64,000 nt of DNA from an uncultured Prevotellaceae bacterium (GCA_902775475.1 CACYME010000020.1:35729-99728), one strand, 5' to 3'. Shown: positions 23,139 to 31,862, counted from the stretch's first letter. Notes: a model not told the origin generated them from the sequence alone. A program made the numbers and translations.

Positions 23139-24602
23139 ATGATTGTTTTGATGACCCTTTTCGCCTATTTCGGCGTGCTGTTCACCATGAGCCGTCTGAC
23201 CAGCCGCCATGCTACCAACGACACCTTCTTCAGAGCCGAGCGCCGCTCGCCGTGGCGCATGGTGGCCTTCGGCATGATTGGCGCGTCGGTCTCGGGGGTC
23301 ACCTTCGTCAGCGTGCCGGGCATGGTGCTCACCAGCGGCATGACCTACCTGCAGCTCTGCCTTGGCTTCATCCTGGGCTATCTGGCCGTTGCCTTTGTCC
23401 TGCTCCCCGTCTACTACCGGCTGAACCTCACGTCCATCTATGCCTATCTGGGGCAGCGCCTGGGGGCGAGGAGCTATCTCAGTGGCGCCGCCTTCTTCCT
23501 GCTTTCGAAGATGATGGGCACGGCGGTGAAGTTCTACGTGGCTTGCCTCGTCCTCCAGCAGTTCGTCATGCAGCCTCTGGGCTTGCCCTTCCCCCTCACC
23601 GTCGTCATGCTGGTGCTCATCGTGTGGCTCTATACGCGTCGTGGGGGTGTGCGCACGCTGGTGTTCACCGACGTCGTGCAGACGCTCTGCCTCTTCATTA
23701 CCCTCGTACTTATTATATATATAGTGATGCAATGCCTTGGTTTCTCGTTCAGCCAGGCCATCAGTGCCATAGCAGCCGACGAGCGTAGCCACGTCTTTGA
23801 GTTCGACGACTGGGGCAGCCCCCAGCACTTCTGGAAGCAGCTGCTTAGCGGGGCCTTCATCGTGGTGGTGATGACGGGCCTCGACCAGGACATGATGCAG
23901 AAGAACCTCACCTGCCGCACCCTTCGCGAGGCCCAGAAGAACATGTGCAGCTATGGGGTCTGCTTCCTGCCCGCCAACCTGCTCTTCCTCTGCCTCGGGG
24001 TGCTCCTGGCCCAGCTCTTCCAGCGTCAGGGCGTGCCCCTGCCTGCTCACGGCGACCAGCTGCTCCCCCTTTTCGTTCAGCAGGGTGGGGGGCACTCTCC
24101 GCTCTCCTCACTCCTCACGCCGCTCTTCTCCCTCGGCATTGTGGCGGCCTCGTTCTCCAGTGCCGATTCGGCCCTCACCGCCCTTACCACCAGCTACTGC
24201 TACGACCTGCGTCACCGTCCTGACGACGAGGGGTTGCGCCGTCGGACCCATCTGGCCATGTGCATGCTGCTGGCAGGAGCCATCCTTCTTATCCATGCCG
24301 TCAACTCCACGTCGCTCATCGATGCCATCTACACCATCGTCTCCTACACCTATGGCCCCCTGCTTGGTCTTTTCGCCTTCGGCCTGTTCACCAACTGTCA
24401 GGTAAACGACCGCCTCGTGCCGCTGATTTGTGTGGCCTCGCCGCTGCTCACCTTTGCCGTCAGCTTTTCCGCCCAGCATCTGCTGGGCTATCGGTTCGGC
24501 TACGAGCTGCTCATGCTCAACGGGCTGTTCACCTTTTCCGGGCTATGGATGACCAGGGCAAGGACGGCTCACCTCAAAAATAGTGTTCAAAATTACCACT
24601 AA
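23139..24602 (+). CDS. Sodium:solute symporter family protein
   Basis: This 487-residue inner-membrane protein has about thirteen hydrophobic segments and the layout of the SSS family (PutP/SGLT type). Family features include R-S-P-W-R-M-V-A-F-G-M-I-G-A-S-V-S-G-V-T-F near residue 37, Y-R-L-N-L-T-S-I-Y-A-Y-L-G-Q-R-L-G, T-R-R-G-G-V-R-T-L-V-F-T-D, D-Q-D-M-M-Q-K-N-L, and A-S-F-S-S-A-D-S-A-L-T-A-L-T-T-S for Na+ binding. The substrate cannot be told from sequence. Start chosen at M-I-V-L-M-T because it begins the first membrane helix; an in-frame upstream Met at 23079 would place residues on top of the promoter. It is divergent from trpB2, and a spacer with dispersed repeat copy B follows it. Confidence 0.88.
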   Translation: MIVLMTLFAYFGVLFTMSRLTSRHATNDTFFRAERRSPWRMVAFGMIGASVSGVTFVSVPGMVLTSGMTYLQLCLGFILGYLAVAFVLLPVYYRLNLTSIYAYLGQRLGARSYLSGAAFFLLSKMMGTAVKFYVACLVLQQFVMQPLGLPFPLTVVMLVLIVWLYTRRGGVRTLVFTDVVQTLCLFITLVLIIYIVMQCLGFSFSQAISAIAADERSHVFEFDDWGSPQHFWKQLLSGAFIVVVMTGLDQDMMQKNLTCRTLREAQKNMCSYGVCFLPANLLFLCLGVLLAQLFQRQGVPLPAHGDQLLPLFVQQGGGHSPLSSLLTPLFSLGIVAASFSSADSALTALTTSYCYDLRHRPDDEGLRRRTHLAMCMLLAGAILLIHAVNSTSLIDAIYTIVSYTYGPLLGLFAFGLFTNCQVNDRLVPLICVASPLLTFAVSFSAQHLLGYRFGYELLMLNGLFTFSGLWMTRARTAHLKNSVQNYH

Positions 24603-24714
24603 AAAAGGGTTCGTCCTGAGGAGTGATTCTGGCTCGAATAACGGACTTTTTCGACCATTCGAAAGCGAATTCGCCGCTCTGGTGATGGTTAACGTAGGTT
24701 AATTTTTGCGCACC
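24603..24714. other. Noncoding spacer before dispersed repeat copy B
   Basis: No gene is seen. The stretch is AT-rich with GAATAACGGAC and TTCGACCATTCGAA words; TTCGACCATTCGAA (from about 24649) is a partial inverted repeat. Confidence 0.4.
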
Positions 24715-24975
24715 TATACCCATTTTGTGCAAATTTTTAGCGATTTTTTGCCATTATTTTGCCTCGAATCCTGCTTCTGTAAGCACGCCAAATTTTCAAA
24801 AGTCAACGCCTTTTGAAAATTTGGCGTTGACTTTTTTCAGCCTCCCGTTGCCTTTTTCTCATCAAAATAGGTATAAACGTCTATATTCCAGCCATTTAGC
24901 AAAATCTCTCAAAATTCGCTTATTTTCAGCCAAAATTTTTCTCGCGCAGAATTTTCAAAAATTTTGAGGGGTCGA
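24715..24975 (+). repeat. Dispersed hairpin-bearing element, copy B (diverged, loop inverted)
   Basis: The core GTAAGCACGCCAAATTTTCA followed by AAAGTCAACGCC and GGCGTTGACTTTT matches copies A and C in order and orientation (as C). However, the 12-nt loop (24811-24822) reads TTTTGAAAATTT instead of AAATTTTCAAAA, which is its exact reverse complement. Flanks are only loosely similar to A and C (CAATTTT/CATTATTTTGCCTCG before, CATTTAGCAAAATCTC and GCCAAAATTTTTCTCG after). Confidence 0.8.
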
Positions 24976-25075
24976 GTGTTCATTTTCGGAACAAAATTAA
25001 CAGAAATTTAGAGACGATTATGTTGCCCTTCCCCGCATGTTTTTCAATCGACAAATGCAGATTTAGGTTCGCTTT

Positions 25076-25107
25076 TTTGGTTTGTTCGCATAAAACCATT
25101 ACCTTTG
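25076..25107 (+). promoter_or_regulatory. Promoter of the DUF5715 gene
   Basis: TTTG (25076-25079), 20 nt, then TACCTTTG (25100-25107) fits the Bacteroidetes promoter. The expected start near 25114 leaves a leader of about 70 nt. Confidence 0.75.
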
Positions 25108-25183
25108 CAGTCACAAGTAGAGACGCCACAATGTGACATCTCTACGCAAACGCATAATAACTATAGTTATTTAGAAGCTGCAA

Positions 25184-25990
25184 ATGGCTACAAGACGACT
25201 TAAACACGGCTATATAGAGACCTTCGGCATTGTGGTGATGCTGCTGGCGTTGGTGCGCTGTGCCTTCCCCGGCATTGCAACGGTGGAGGGGGTGGAGACG
25301 GAAGCTACGGTGGCGGAAACGAAGGAAAAAACGAGTGAGGAAACGGCTCGCAGAAGTGCTACAGTGGATAGCTTCCAAACTCCTGAACCTCAGCGTGCTA
25401 ATACTACTACGTTGTATGTCAACGATGGAGGAAAACCACACCCCATTCGTAGCGTACCCAGCTACGCCGATTGTTTCCCCGATAGCAACCACGTGCAGCT
25501 GAAGGCTGCCAAGCACTGGGGCGTCCCTCCGGTGAAGAACCGCTCTGACGCTGAGGCTCGCAAGAGTGAGGTGGTGTACATGGGACTTTCGCCCTATTAT
25601 GCCCTGGCTCACCTGGATGCGAGCATCCCGTATCTGGTGCCTCGTGCTGCCATCTTGCTCGAGGACATCGGACGCAGTTTTCTTGACAGCCTGCAGGTGA
25701 AGGGGCTGCCGCTTCATCGCGTGGTGGTGAGCAGTGTGCTTCGTAGTGAGGACGATGTGGCCCGCCTGCGTCGTTCGAACAAGAATGCCACAGAGCAGTC
25801 GTGTCACCTCTATGGCACTACGTTCGACATCAACTACAACGTCTACGAACCTGTTGACACCCGAAGGAGTGTGCCCGATGACAAGCTGAAGTTCGTGCTC
25901 AGCGAGGTGTTGCGCGACATGCGCAGCCAGGGGCGATGCTACATCAAGTACGAGGTGAAGCAGCCCTGCTTCCACATCACTGTGAGATAA
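25184..25990 (+). CDS. DUF5715 family protein (peptidase M15-like)
   Basis: This 268-residue protein has an N-terminal membrane anchor or uncleaved signal (about residues 12-32). A low-complexity Thr/Glu linker to about 85 and a globular C-terminal domain follow. The domain contains R-V-V-V-S-S-V-L-R-S-E-D-D-V and S-C-H-L-Y-G-T-T-F-D-I-N-Y-N, which resembles the S-x-H-x-x-G-x-A-x-D zinc motif of D-Ala-D-Ala carboxypeptidases of the M15 type, and ends with C-Y-I-K-Y-E-V-K-Q-P-C-F-H-I-T. This suggests a peptidoglycan-related role in the periplasm, but activity is not proven for the family. It stands alone with its own promoter; ftsY follows after 160 bp. Confidence 0.8.
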   Translation: MATRRLKHGYIETFGIVVMLLALVRCAFPGIATVEGVETEATVAETKEKTSEETARRSATVDSFQTPEPQRANTTTLYVNDGGKPHPIRSVPSYADCFPDSNHVQLKAAKHWGVPPVKNRSDAEARKSEVVYMGLSPYYALAHLDASIPYLVPRAAILLEDIGRSFLDSLQVKGLPLHRVVVSSVLRSEDDVARLRRSNKNATEQSCHLYGTTFDINYNVYEPVDTRRSVPDDKLKFVLSEVLRDMRSQGRCYIKYEVKQPCFHITVR

Positions 25991-26110
25991 GTGATGGGCG
26001 AAACGTGAAAAGCAGGGCTTGAAACGTGAAAAGTGAGGAGCGAAAAGTGAAAAAAACACAAGGAAGCACAATTTATTTCGCTTCACTTATCGCTTGTCAC
26101 TTCTTTTTTG

Positions 26111-26118
26111 TACCTTTG
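26111..26118 (+). promoter_or_regulatory. Promoter -7 element of the ftsY operon
   Basis: TACCTTTG lies 33 nt before the ftsY ATG. The -33 region is not consensus. Confidence 0.6.
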
Positions 26119-26150
26119 CACTTTGTTAATACGTATTGATAGATTTTGTT

Positions 26151-27104
26151 ATGGGATTGTTTGGATTTTTCAGCAAGAAGAAGAAGGAAACGCTCGACAA
26201 AGGCTTAGAGAAGACGAAGACCAGCGTGTTTGACAAGCTGGCACGAGCCGTGGCGGGCAAATCGAAGGTTGACGACGATGTGCTCGACAATCTGGAGGAG
26301 GTGCTTATCACCAGCGATGTAGGCGTGGACACCACGTTGAAAATCATCGAGCGCATTGAGCAGCGCGTGGCCCGCGACAAATATGTGTCTACGAGTGAGT
26401 TGAACGGTATTCTGCGCGATGAAATCGCCTCGTTGCTGGCAGAGAACAACACTGCCGACAACAGCAACTGGGACCTGCCCACCGACCACCGTCCCTATGT
26501 CATTCTCGTGGTGGGCGTGAACGGCGTTGGCAAGACGACCACGATAGGCAAGCTGGCCTGGCAGTTCAAGCAGGCTGGCAAGAAAGTCTATCTGGGTGCC
26601 GCCGACACCTTCCGGGCAGCTGCCGTGGAGCAGATTAGCATCTGGGGCGAGCGCGTGGGCGTGCCCGTGGTGAAGCAGCAGATGGGAAGCGACCCTGCCA
26701 GCGTGGCCTTCGATACGCTGCAAAGTGCCAAGGCCAACGGCGCCGACGTGGTGCTCATCGATACTGCCGGACGTCTGCACAACAAGGTGGGACTGATGAA
26801 TGAGCTGAAGAAAATCAAGGACGTGATGAAGAAAGTGCTGCCCGAGGCACCCGACGAGGTGATGCTGGTGCTCGACGGCTCGACCGGGCAGAATGCCTTC
26901 GAGCAGGCACGCCAGTTTGCCGCCGTGACGCAGATATCAAGCCTTGCCATCACCAAGCTCGACGGAACGGCCAAGGGGGGAGTCGTCATCGGCATCAGCG
27001 ACCAGCTGAAGGTACCCGTGAAATACATCGGACTGGGCGAGGGCATGGAGGACCTGCAGCTCTTCGACCGCCGAGAGTTTGTCAATTCATTATTCGAGGC
27101 TTGA
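26151..27104 (+). CDS. ftsY: Signal recognition particle receptor FtsY
   Basis: FtsY is the membrane-associated GTPase that docks ribosome-SRP complexes at the Sec translocon. The 317-residue form lacks the long acidic A domain of enterobacteria, as usual in this phylum. The N domain (about 1-100) is followed by the G domain: G-V-N-G-V-G-K-T-T near 121 (P-loop), D-T-F-R-A-A-A-V-E-Q (insertion box), D-T-A-G-R near 203, T-K-L-D-G-T-A-K-G-G near 267, and the closing G-L-G-E-G-M-E-D-L-Q-L-F. Start M-G-L-F-G-F-F matches family N-termini; an in-frame Met five codons upstream is less likely. It heads a long plus-strand gene train with very short spacers that runs to queA. Confidence 0.96.
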   Translation: MGLFGFFSKKKKETLDKGLEKTKTSVFDKLARAVAGKSKVDDDVLDNLEEVLITSDVGVDTTLKIIERIEQRVARDKYVSTSELNGILRDEIASLLAENNTADNSNWDLPTDHRPYVILVVGVNGVGKTTTIGKLAWQFKQAGKKVYLGAADTFRAAAVEQISIWGERVGVPVVKQQMGSDPASVAFDTLQSAKANGADVVLIDTAGRLHNKVGLMNELKKIKDVMKKVLPEAPDEVMLVLDGSTGQNAFEQARQFAAVTQISSLAITKLDGTAKGGVVIGISDQLKVPVKYIGLGEGMEDLQLFDRREFVNSLFEA

Positions 27105-27108
27105 GATT

Positions 27109-28419
27109 TTGAAAACCATAGACTTCATTTCCCTGGGATGCTCGAAGAATCTGGTCGATTCCGAGATGCTGATGGGCCTTTTCAAGGCACATGGATACCA
27201 TGTGACCCACGACAGCGACAACCCGAAGGGGCAGATTGCCGTGGTGAACACCTGTGGCTTTATTGCCGATGCCAAGGAAGAGAGCATCAACACCATCCTG
27301 GAACTGGTGCAGGCAAAGGAAGAAGGAAGACTCGAACGCCTCTACGTAATGGGGTGTCTGTCAGAACGCTATCTGGCTGACCTTGAAGCTGAGATTCCCG
27401 AGGTAGATGGTTGGTATGGGAAGTTCAACTACCGTCAGCTGCTCAATGACCTGGGAGAAGCACCGAAAGCGAAAGGGGAAGACTATTGCAGGCAATTGAC
27501 CACCCCCTCGCACTATGCCTACCTGAAAATCAGCGAGGGGTGCGACCGCCACTGTGCCTATTGTGCCATACCGCTCATCACGGGTCGTCACCAGAGTCGG
27601 CCCATGGAGGAAATCCTCGACGAGTTGCGCTGGCTCGTTGGCCGGGGGGTGAAGGAGATTCAGGTCATTGCACAGGAACTGACCTACTATGGAGAGGACC
27701 TCTACGGTGAGCAGCGCATTGCTCAGCTGGTGGAGCAGATGGCCCGGATAGAGGGCGTGGAGTGGATTCGCCTGCATTATGCCTATCCCACACATTTCCC
27801 CTGGGAGCTGTGCCGCGTGATGCGCGAGAACGACAATGTTTGTAACTACCTTGACGTGGCCCTTCAGCACATCAGCGATTCCGTGCTGAAGCGCATGCAA
27901 AGGCACATCACCAAGCAGGAAACCATCGACTTCATAGAACGTCTGAGGCGCGAGGTGCCCGGTATCCACCTGCGTACAACGCTCATGGTGGGATTCCCAG
28001 GTGAGACTGAGGCCGACTTCAACGAGCTACTCGACTTCACACGGTGGGCACGCTTCGAGCGAATGGGGGCCTTTGCCTATAGCGAGGAAGACGGCACCTA
28101 TGCCGCCAACCACTATCCTGATGATGTGCCGGAGGAAGTGAAGAAACGGCGCCTCGCCAAGCTGATGAGAGTGCAACAGAACATCAGCGCCGAGATAGAA
28201 GAGGCCAAGGTGGGGCAGACACTCAAAGTCATCATAGACCGCCAGGAGGGCGATTACTTCGTTGGCAGGACAGAGTATTGCTCACCAGAAGTAGACCCCG
28301 AGGTGCTCATCAGGGCAGACCATCTGAAGGAAGGCTCGTTCTACCAAGTGAAGATAACGGGGGCCGAGGAATTTGACCTCTATGGAGAAATTAATGACAC
28401 ACTGAAAGATGAACAATAA
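27109..28419 (+). CDS. rimO: Ribosomal protein S12 methylthiotransferase RimO
   Basis: RimO is a radical-SAM enzyme that adds a methylthio group to an Asp of ribosomal protein S12. The 436-residue protein has the UPF0004 domain (S-L-G-C-S-K-N-L-V-D-S-E and V-V-N-T-C-G-F-I), the radical-SAM C-x3-C-x2-C in G-C-D-R-H-C-A-Y-C-A-I-P near 144, and a C-terminal TRAM domain. A TTG start at 27109 gives K-T-I-D-F-I-S-L-G-C, the normal N-terminus, and lies 4 bp after the ftsY stop. The only upstream ATG (27079) is inside ftsY and would add ten unusual residues, so TTG is preferred though not proven. The end overlaps the following HU gene by 11 bp. Confidence 0.95.
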   Translation: MKTIDFISLGCSKNLVDSEMLMGLFKAHGYHVTHDSDNPKGQIAVVNTCGFIADAKEESINTILELVQAKEEGRLERLYVMGCLSERYLADLEAEIPEVDGWYGKFNYRQLLNDLGEAPKAKGEDYCRQLTTPSHYAYLKISEGCDRHCAYCAIPLITGRHQSRPMEEILDELRWLVGRGVKEIQVIAQELTYYGEDLYGEQRIAQLVEQMARIEGVEWIRLHYAYPTHFPWELCRVMRENDNVCNYLDVALQHISDSVLKRMQRHITKQETIDFIERLRREVPGIHLRTTLMVGFPGETEADFNELLDFTRWARFERMGAFAYSEEDGTYAANHYPDDVPEEVKKRRLAKLMRVQQNISAEIEEAKVGQTLKVIIDRQEGDYFVGRTEYCSPEVDPEVLIRADHLKEGSFYQVKITGAEEFDLYGEINDTLKDEQ

Positions 28420-28702
28420 GGAGTTTATAGCCGAGTTGGCGCGTGCTACCAACATGAAGGCCCAGGACGCACAGAAGCTGGTGAACGCCATGCTCGACGC
28501 TATGGGCGACCAGTTCATGGAAGGCAACGCCGTGCAGCTGGCAAACCTGGGTGCCTTTGAGGTGAAGAAGAAGATGGAACGAGTCATCGTCAACCCCACC
28601 ACAGGACAGCGCATGCTCGTACCACCCAAGCTGACGCTCGCCTTTAAGCCCAATAATACGCTGAGAGACAAGATCAAGAAAGGAGGTACGGGCAATGGGT
28701 AA
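28409..28702 (+). CDS. HU family DNA-binding protein
   Basis: This 97-residue protein has the HU/IHF fold: an N-terminal two-helix segment (K-E-F-I-A-E-L-A-R-A, K-A-Q-D-A-Q-K-L-V-N-A-M), V-Q-L-A-N-L-G-A-F-E-V-K, and a beta arm with N-P-T-T-G-Q-R-M-L-V-P-P-K-L-T-L-A-F-K-P. It binds and bends DNA non-specifically or with mild preference. It overlaps rimO by 11 bp and the next HU-like gene by 8 bp, so the two HU-domain proteins are translationally coupled. They may form a heterodimer, a common arrangement in this family, but this is inference. Confidence 0.9.
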   Translation: MNNKEFIAELARATNMKAQDAQKLVNAMLDAMGDQFMEGNAVQLANLGAFEVKKKMERVIVNPTTGQRMLVPPKLTLAFKPNNTLRDKIKKGGTGNG

Positions 28703-29936
28703 AATCTACCAGGGTGAACTGGCTGCTCTGCTCGTGGAGAAATGCGAGTTGGAGCAGAAGAAGGCCCAGCACTTTGTCACCGCCTTCGTGAAGGCCATTC
28801 AGCTGGGACTTGAGGCTGACCGGATGGTGAAAATCAGAGGCTTCGGCACTTTCAAGGTCGTTGACGTGGGCTCCCGCGAGAGCATCAACGTGAATACTGG
28901 CGAACGGGTTGTCATCGAAGGCCACTCGAAGCTCACTTTCCTGCCCGACAACGCCATGAAGGATCTCGTGAACCGTCCCTTCTCACAGTTTGATACAGTG
29001 ATACTTAATGATGGCGTAGACTTCAGCGACTTGGATTCGGCAGAAGTGGAAGAGGAACAGGTTCTTCCTTCAGAAGAAGAGGTCGTTCTGTCACCAGAGG
29101 AAGACTTGGCTTCGCCCTCGGACGAAGAGCCTGTATCGTCGTCAGAAGAAGAGCTGGGGCCGACCTCGGAAGAAGAGGCTGCTCCTTCCTTGGAGGAAGA
29201 GAACCCTTCAGAGCTGCTTGATAAAATGGAGGCAATTCCAACAGATTCCTCCGATGAAAGCGAGGATATTAATATTCCTGTTTCTGTAGAAGAGGTCGTT
29301 TCTGTTAAGCCTTCGGCAACACTTACAGAACCTACAACACCTACAACACCTACAGAACCTACATCTTCTACGGAATCATCTGCTATTCCTGAAGCCCCCC
29401 TGCCATCGCCTGAGCGTAACTGGCGTAAATATCTTTTGGTATCAGTCATTGCTCTTGCTCTGGGCTTTGGTGGAGGCTATCTGGTGGGCAGACAGTCGTT
29501 GGCTGTTCCTGTCGCTCAGGAGGAGAAAGCGCCTATCCCCAAGCAAGAGACTACTGCTCAGCAGGCAGTTGTAGTAGCTGATGCTCCCTTGGTACAGGAA
29601 GAACCAGTCGAAACTCCATCTGCTCAGCCTTCACAGGATGCGCCAACCAGTGAAGAGCCCATATGGGAGAAATATAACAATATGGACCGTCGCACCCATG
29701 ACGGCTTCTACTATATTATGGGCCTTGACCGGGTGGAGAAAGCCCGACAGGGCGATACACCAGGACGTATTGCCAAGCGCGTCTTCGGCGCTTCGGAAAT
29801 GGCCTGCTACATAGAGGTGTTCAATGGCTTCGACGGTCAGACCATACTTGAGGAGGGCACAGAGGTGAGAATACCCAAGGTGGAACCGAAGAAAACCGTA
29901 AGAAAAAGACTACAACAACAACAAAATAATCAATAA
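28695..29936 (+). CDS. HU-domain protein with acidic linker, transmembrane helix and LysM-like domain
   Basis: This 413-residue protein has four parts. Residues 1-90 are an HU-like DNA-binding domain (I-R-G-F-G-T-F-K-V, then N-V-N-T-G-E-R-V-V-I). Residues about 100-240 are an acidic, Ser/Glu- and Thr/Pro-rich linker with short tandem repeats. Residues about 245-265 form one membrane helix (Y-L-L-V-S-V-I-A-L-A-L-G-F-G-G-G-Y-L-V-G). The C-terminal part, outside the cytoplasm, contains a LysM-like stretch (G-D-T-P-G-R-I-A-K-R-V-F-G, then Y-I-E-V-F-N-G-F and G-T-E-V-R-I-P-K-V) that could bind peptidoglycan. Topology and the link of nucleoid DNA to the envelope are inferred. It overlaps the HU gene upstream, and MoxR follows 6 bp later. 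Confidence 0.85.
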   Translation: MGKIYQGELAALLVEKCELEQKKAQHFVTAFVKAIQLGLEADRMVKIRGFGTFKVVDVGSRESINVNTGERVVIEGHSKLTFLPDNAMKDLVNRPFSQFDTVILNDGVDFSDLDSAEVEEEQVLPSEEEVVLSPEEDLASPSDEEPVSSSEEELGPTSEEEAAPSLEEENPSELLDKMEAIPTDSSDESEDINIPVSVEEVVSVKPSATLTEPTTPTTPTEPTSSTESSAIPEAPLPSPERNWRKYLLVSVIALALGFGGGYLVGRQSLAVPVAQEEKAPIPKQETTAQQAVVVADAPLVQEEPVETPSAQPSQDAPTSEEPIWEKYNNMDRRTHDGFYYIMGLDRVEKARQGDTPGRIAKRVFGASEMACYIEVFNGFDGQTILEEGTEVRIPKVEPKKTVRKRLQQQQNNQ

Positions 29937-29942
29937 CAAATC

Positions 29943-30941
29943 ATGGCAGAGAATATTGATATTCGTGAACTCAACATCAGGATTGAGCAGCAAAGCTCGT
30001 TCATCACTAACCTTACCACCGGCATGGACCGGGTCATTGTCGGCCAAAAACATCTGGTCGACTCGCTCCTCATCGGATTGCTCAGCGACGGAAATATCCT
30101 TCTGGAAGGCGTGCCGGGACTGGCTAAGACACTGGCCATCAATACGCTGGCAAAACTCATCGACGCCAGCTTCAGTCGCATACAGTTCACTCCCGATCTG
30201 CTGCCTGCCGACGTGACGGGCACGATGATTTATTCGCAGAAGGACGAGAAGTTCCTGGTGAAGAAAGGCCCCATCTTTGCCAACTTCGTGCTGGCCGACG
30301 AAATCAACCGTGCTCCGGCAAAGGTGCAGAGCGCACTGCTTGAGGCCATGCAGGAGAAACAGGTGACCATAGGCAGCCAGACCTTCGACCTGCCAAGCCC
30401 CTTCATGGTGATGGCCACGCAGAACCCTATTGAGCAGGAAGGCACCTATCCGCTTCCCGAAGCTCAGGTGGACCGCTTCATGCTGAAGGTCGTCATCGAC
30501 TATCCTACGCTGGAGGAAGAGAAGAAAATCATCCGTGAGAATATTGCTGGCGAGGGACTGCCACAGGTGAAGCCCGTGACTACTATCGACGAGATCCTCC
30601 GGGCCCGCAAGGTGGTGAACGAGGTCTACATTGACGAGAAGATAGAGCAGTACGTGGCTGATATTGTCTTCGCCACACGCTATCCCGAGCGCTATGGTCT
30701 GAAAGACCTGAAGGAGATGATTGCATTCGGTGGCTCACCACGTGCCAGCATCAATCTGGCCAAGGCGGCCAGGGCATTTGCCTTCATCAAGCGCCGTGGC
30801 TATGTGGTGCCTGAAGATGTGCGTGCCGTGGCTCATGATGTGCTGCGCCATCGAATCGGATTGACCTACGAAGCCGAGGCCAGTAGCGTCACCAGCGAGG
30901 AAATAGTCTCGAAGATTATCAATAAGGTTGAAGTGCCCTGA
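29943..30941 (+). CDS. MoxR family AAA+ ATPase
   Basis: This 332-residue MoxR-type chaperone ATPase carries Walker A G-V-P-G-L-A-K-T near residue 56, A-D-E-I-N-R-A-P (Walker B) near 117, Q-N-P-I-E-Q-E-G-T-Y-P-L-P-E-A-Q-V-D-R-F (sensor 1 and arginine finger region), and the C-terminal A-A-R-A-F-A and G-Y-V-V-P-E-D-V lid helices. MoxR proteins act with DUF58 and von Willebrand A proteins, as found next door, probably to insert or activate metal or envelope proteins. It is the first enzyme of the Bat (Bacteroides aerotolerance) cluster. The DUF58 gene starts 45 bp later, after a TCTAGA nonamer array. Confidence 0.93.
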   Translation: MAENIDIRELNIRIEQQSSFITNLTTGMDRVIVGQKHLVDSLLIGLLSDGNILLEGVPGLAKTLAINTLAKLIDASFSRIQFTPDLLPADVTGTMIYSQKDEKFLVKKGPIFANFVLADEINRAPAKVQSALLEAMQEKQVTIGSQTFDLPSPFMVMATQNPIEQEGTYPLPEAQVDRFMLKVVIDYPTLEEEKKIIRENIAGEGLPQVKPVTTIDEILRARKVVNEVYIDEKIEQYVADIVFATRYPERYGLKDLKEMIAFGGSPRASINLAKAARAFAFIKRRGYVVPEDVRAVAHDVLRHRIGLTYEAEASSVTSEEIVSKIINKVEVP

Positions 30942-30944
30942 TCG

Positions 30945-30980
30945 GCTCTAGAGAATCTAGAACGTCTAGAAAATCTAGAT
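30945..30980. repeat. Nonameric TCTAGAAAA-type repeat
   Basis: Four 9-bp units of the form NNTCTAGAN (36 bp) separate moxR and the DUF58 gene. A matching four-unit array is at 46595-46630 after hsdM. Confidence 0.85.
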
Positions 30981-30986
30981 ATAGGA

Positions 30987-31862
30987 ATGGAAACAAGCGA
31001 GATCATAAAGAAAGTCAGGAAGATTGAGATTAAGACCCGTGGCTTGAGCTCAAACATCTTTGCAGGCCAGTATCACACCGCCTTCAAGGGGCGTGGTATG
31101 GCTTTTTCAGAGGTGCGCGAGTATCAGTACGGCGATGATGTGCGCGATATTGACTGGAATGTTACAGCCCGCTTTAACCGCCCATACGTGAAGGTGTTTG
31201 AGGAGGAGCGCGAGCTCACCGTGATGTTGCTCATCGATGTCAGCGGCTCGCTGGACTTCGGCACACGCCAGCAGATGAAGCGCGACATGGCCGTGGAGAT
31301 AGCTGCCACACTGGCATTCTCGGCCATCGAGAATAACGATAAGATTGGCGTGGTGTTCTTCTCGGACAAGATAGAGAAATACATTCCGCCAAAGAAGGGC
31401 CGCAAGCACATATTATATATAATACGTGAGATGCTCGACTTTCATCCAGAGAGCCTTCGTACAGACGTAGCCGCTGCACTGGAGTTCCTGACCAGCGTCT
31501 CTAAGCGTCGCTGTACAGCGTTTGTGCTCAGTGACTTTTATGTGCAACAGAACTTCATGCAGCAGCTCAACATAGCTAACAGGAAGCATGACGTCTGTGC
31601 CATTCAGGTCTATGACAGAAGGGCGATGGAGTTGCCTAAGATAGGTTTGATGAAAGTGGTTGATGCCGAAACGGGATATGAGCAGTATGTTGACACTTCG
31701 AGCCGGATGGTTCGGGAAACCTACCGCCGCTACTGGAATGAACGGCAGCGCGACCTGAAGGAGGTATTCGCCAAAAGCGGTGTGGACAATATCAGTATTG
31801 CCACTGACGATGATTATGTAAAACAGTTGCTCCTGCTGTTCAACAGAAGGAACCGGTCATAA
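30987..31862 (+). CDS. DUF58 domain-containing protein of the Bat cluster
   Basis: This 291-residue protein is the DUF58 partner of MoxR. It has the family-defining G-R-G-M-A-F-S-E-V-R-E-Y-Q-Y-G-D-D-V-R-D-I-D-W-N segment near residue 35, then a von Willebrand A-like part with the metal-site motif L-L-I-D-V-S-G-S-L-D-F-G near 79. No signal or membrane segment is seen, so it is probably cytoplasmic or membrane-associated. In this cluster it likely cooperates with MoxR and the BatA/BatB proteins in stress tolerance or envelope assembly. The next gene begins 14 bp after it. Confidence 0.92.
   Translation: METSEIIKKVRKIEIKTRGLSSNIFAGQYHTAFKGRGMAFSEVREYQYGDDVRDIDWNVTARFNRPYVKVFEEERELTVMLLIDVSGSLDFGTRQQMKRDMAVEIAATLAFSAIENNDKIGVVFFSDKIEKYIPPKKGRKHILYIIREMLDFHPESLRTDVAAALEFLTSVSKRRCTAFVLSDFYVQQNFMQQLNIANRKHDVCAIQVYDRRAMELPKIGLMKVVDAETGYEQYVDTSSRMVRETYRRYWNERQRDLKEVFAKSGVDNISIATDDDYVKQLLLLFNRRNRS

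Noticed and set aside
27079-27108. ATG start for rimO inside ftsY
   Set aside because: Adds ten residues not typical of RimO; the TTG at 27109 gives the conserved N-terminus directly. Kept as an alternative only.
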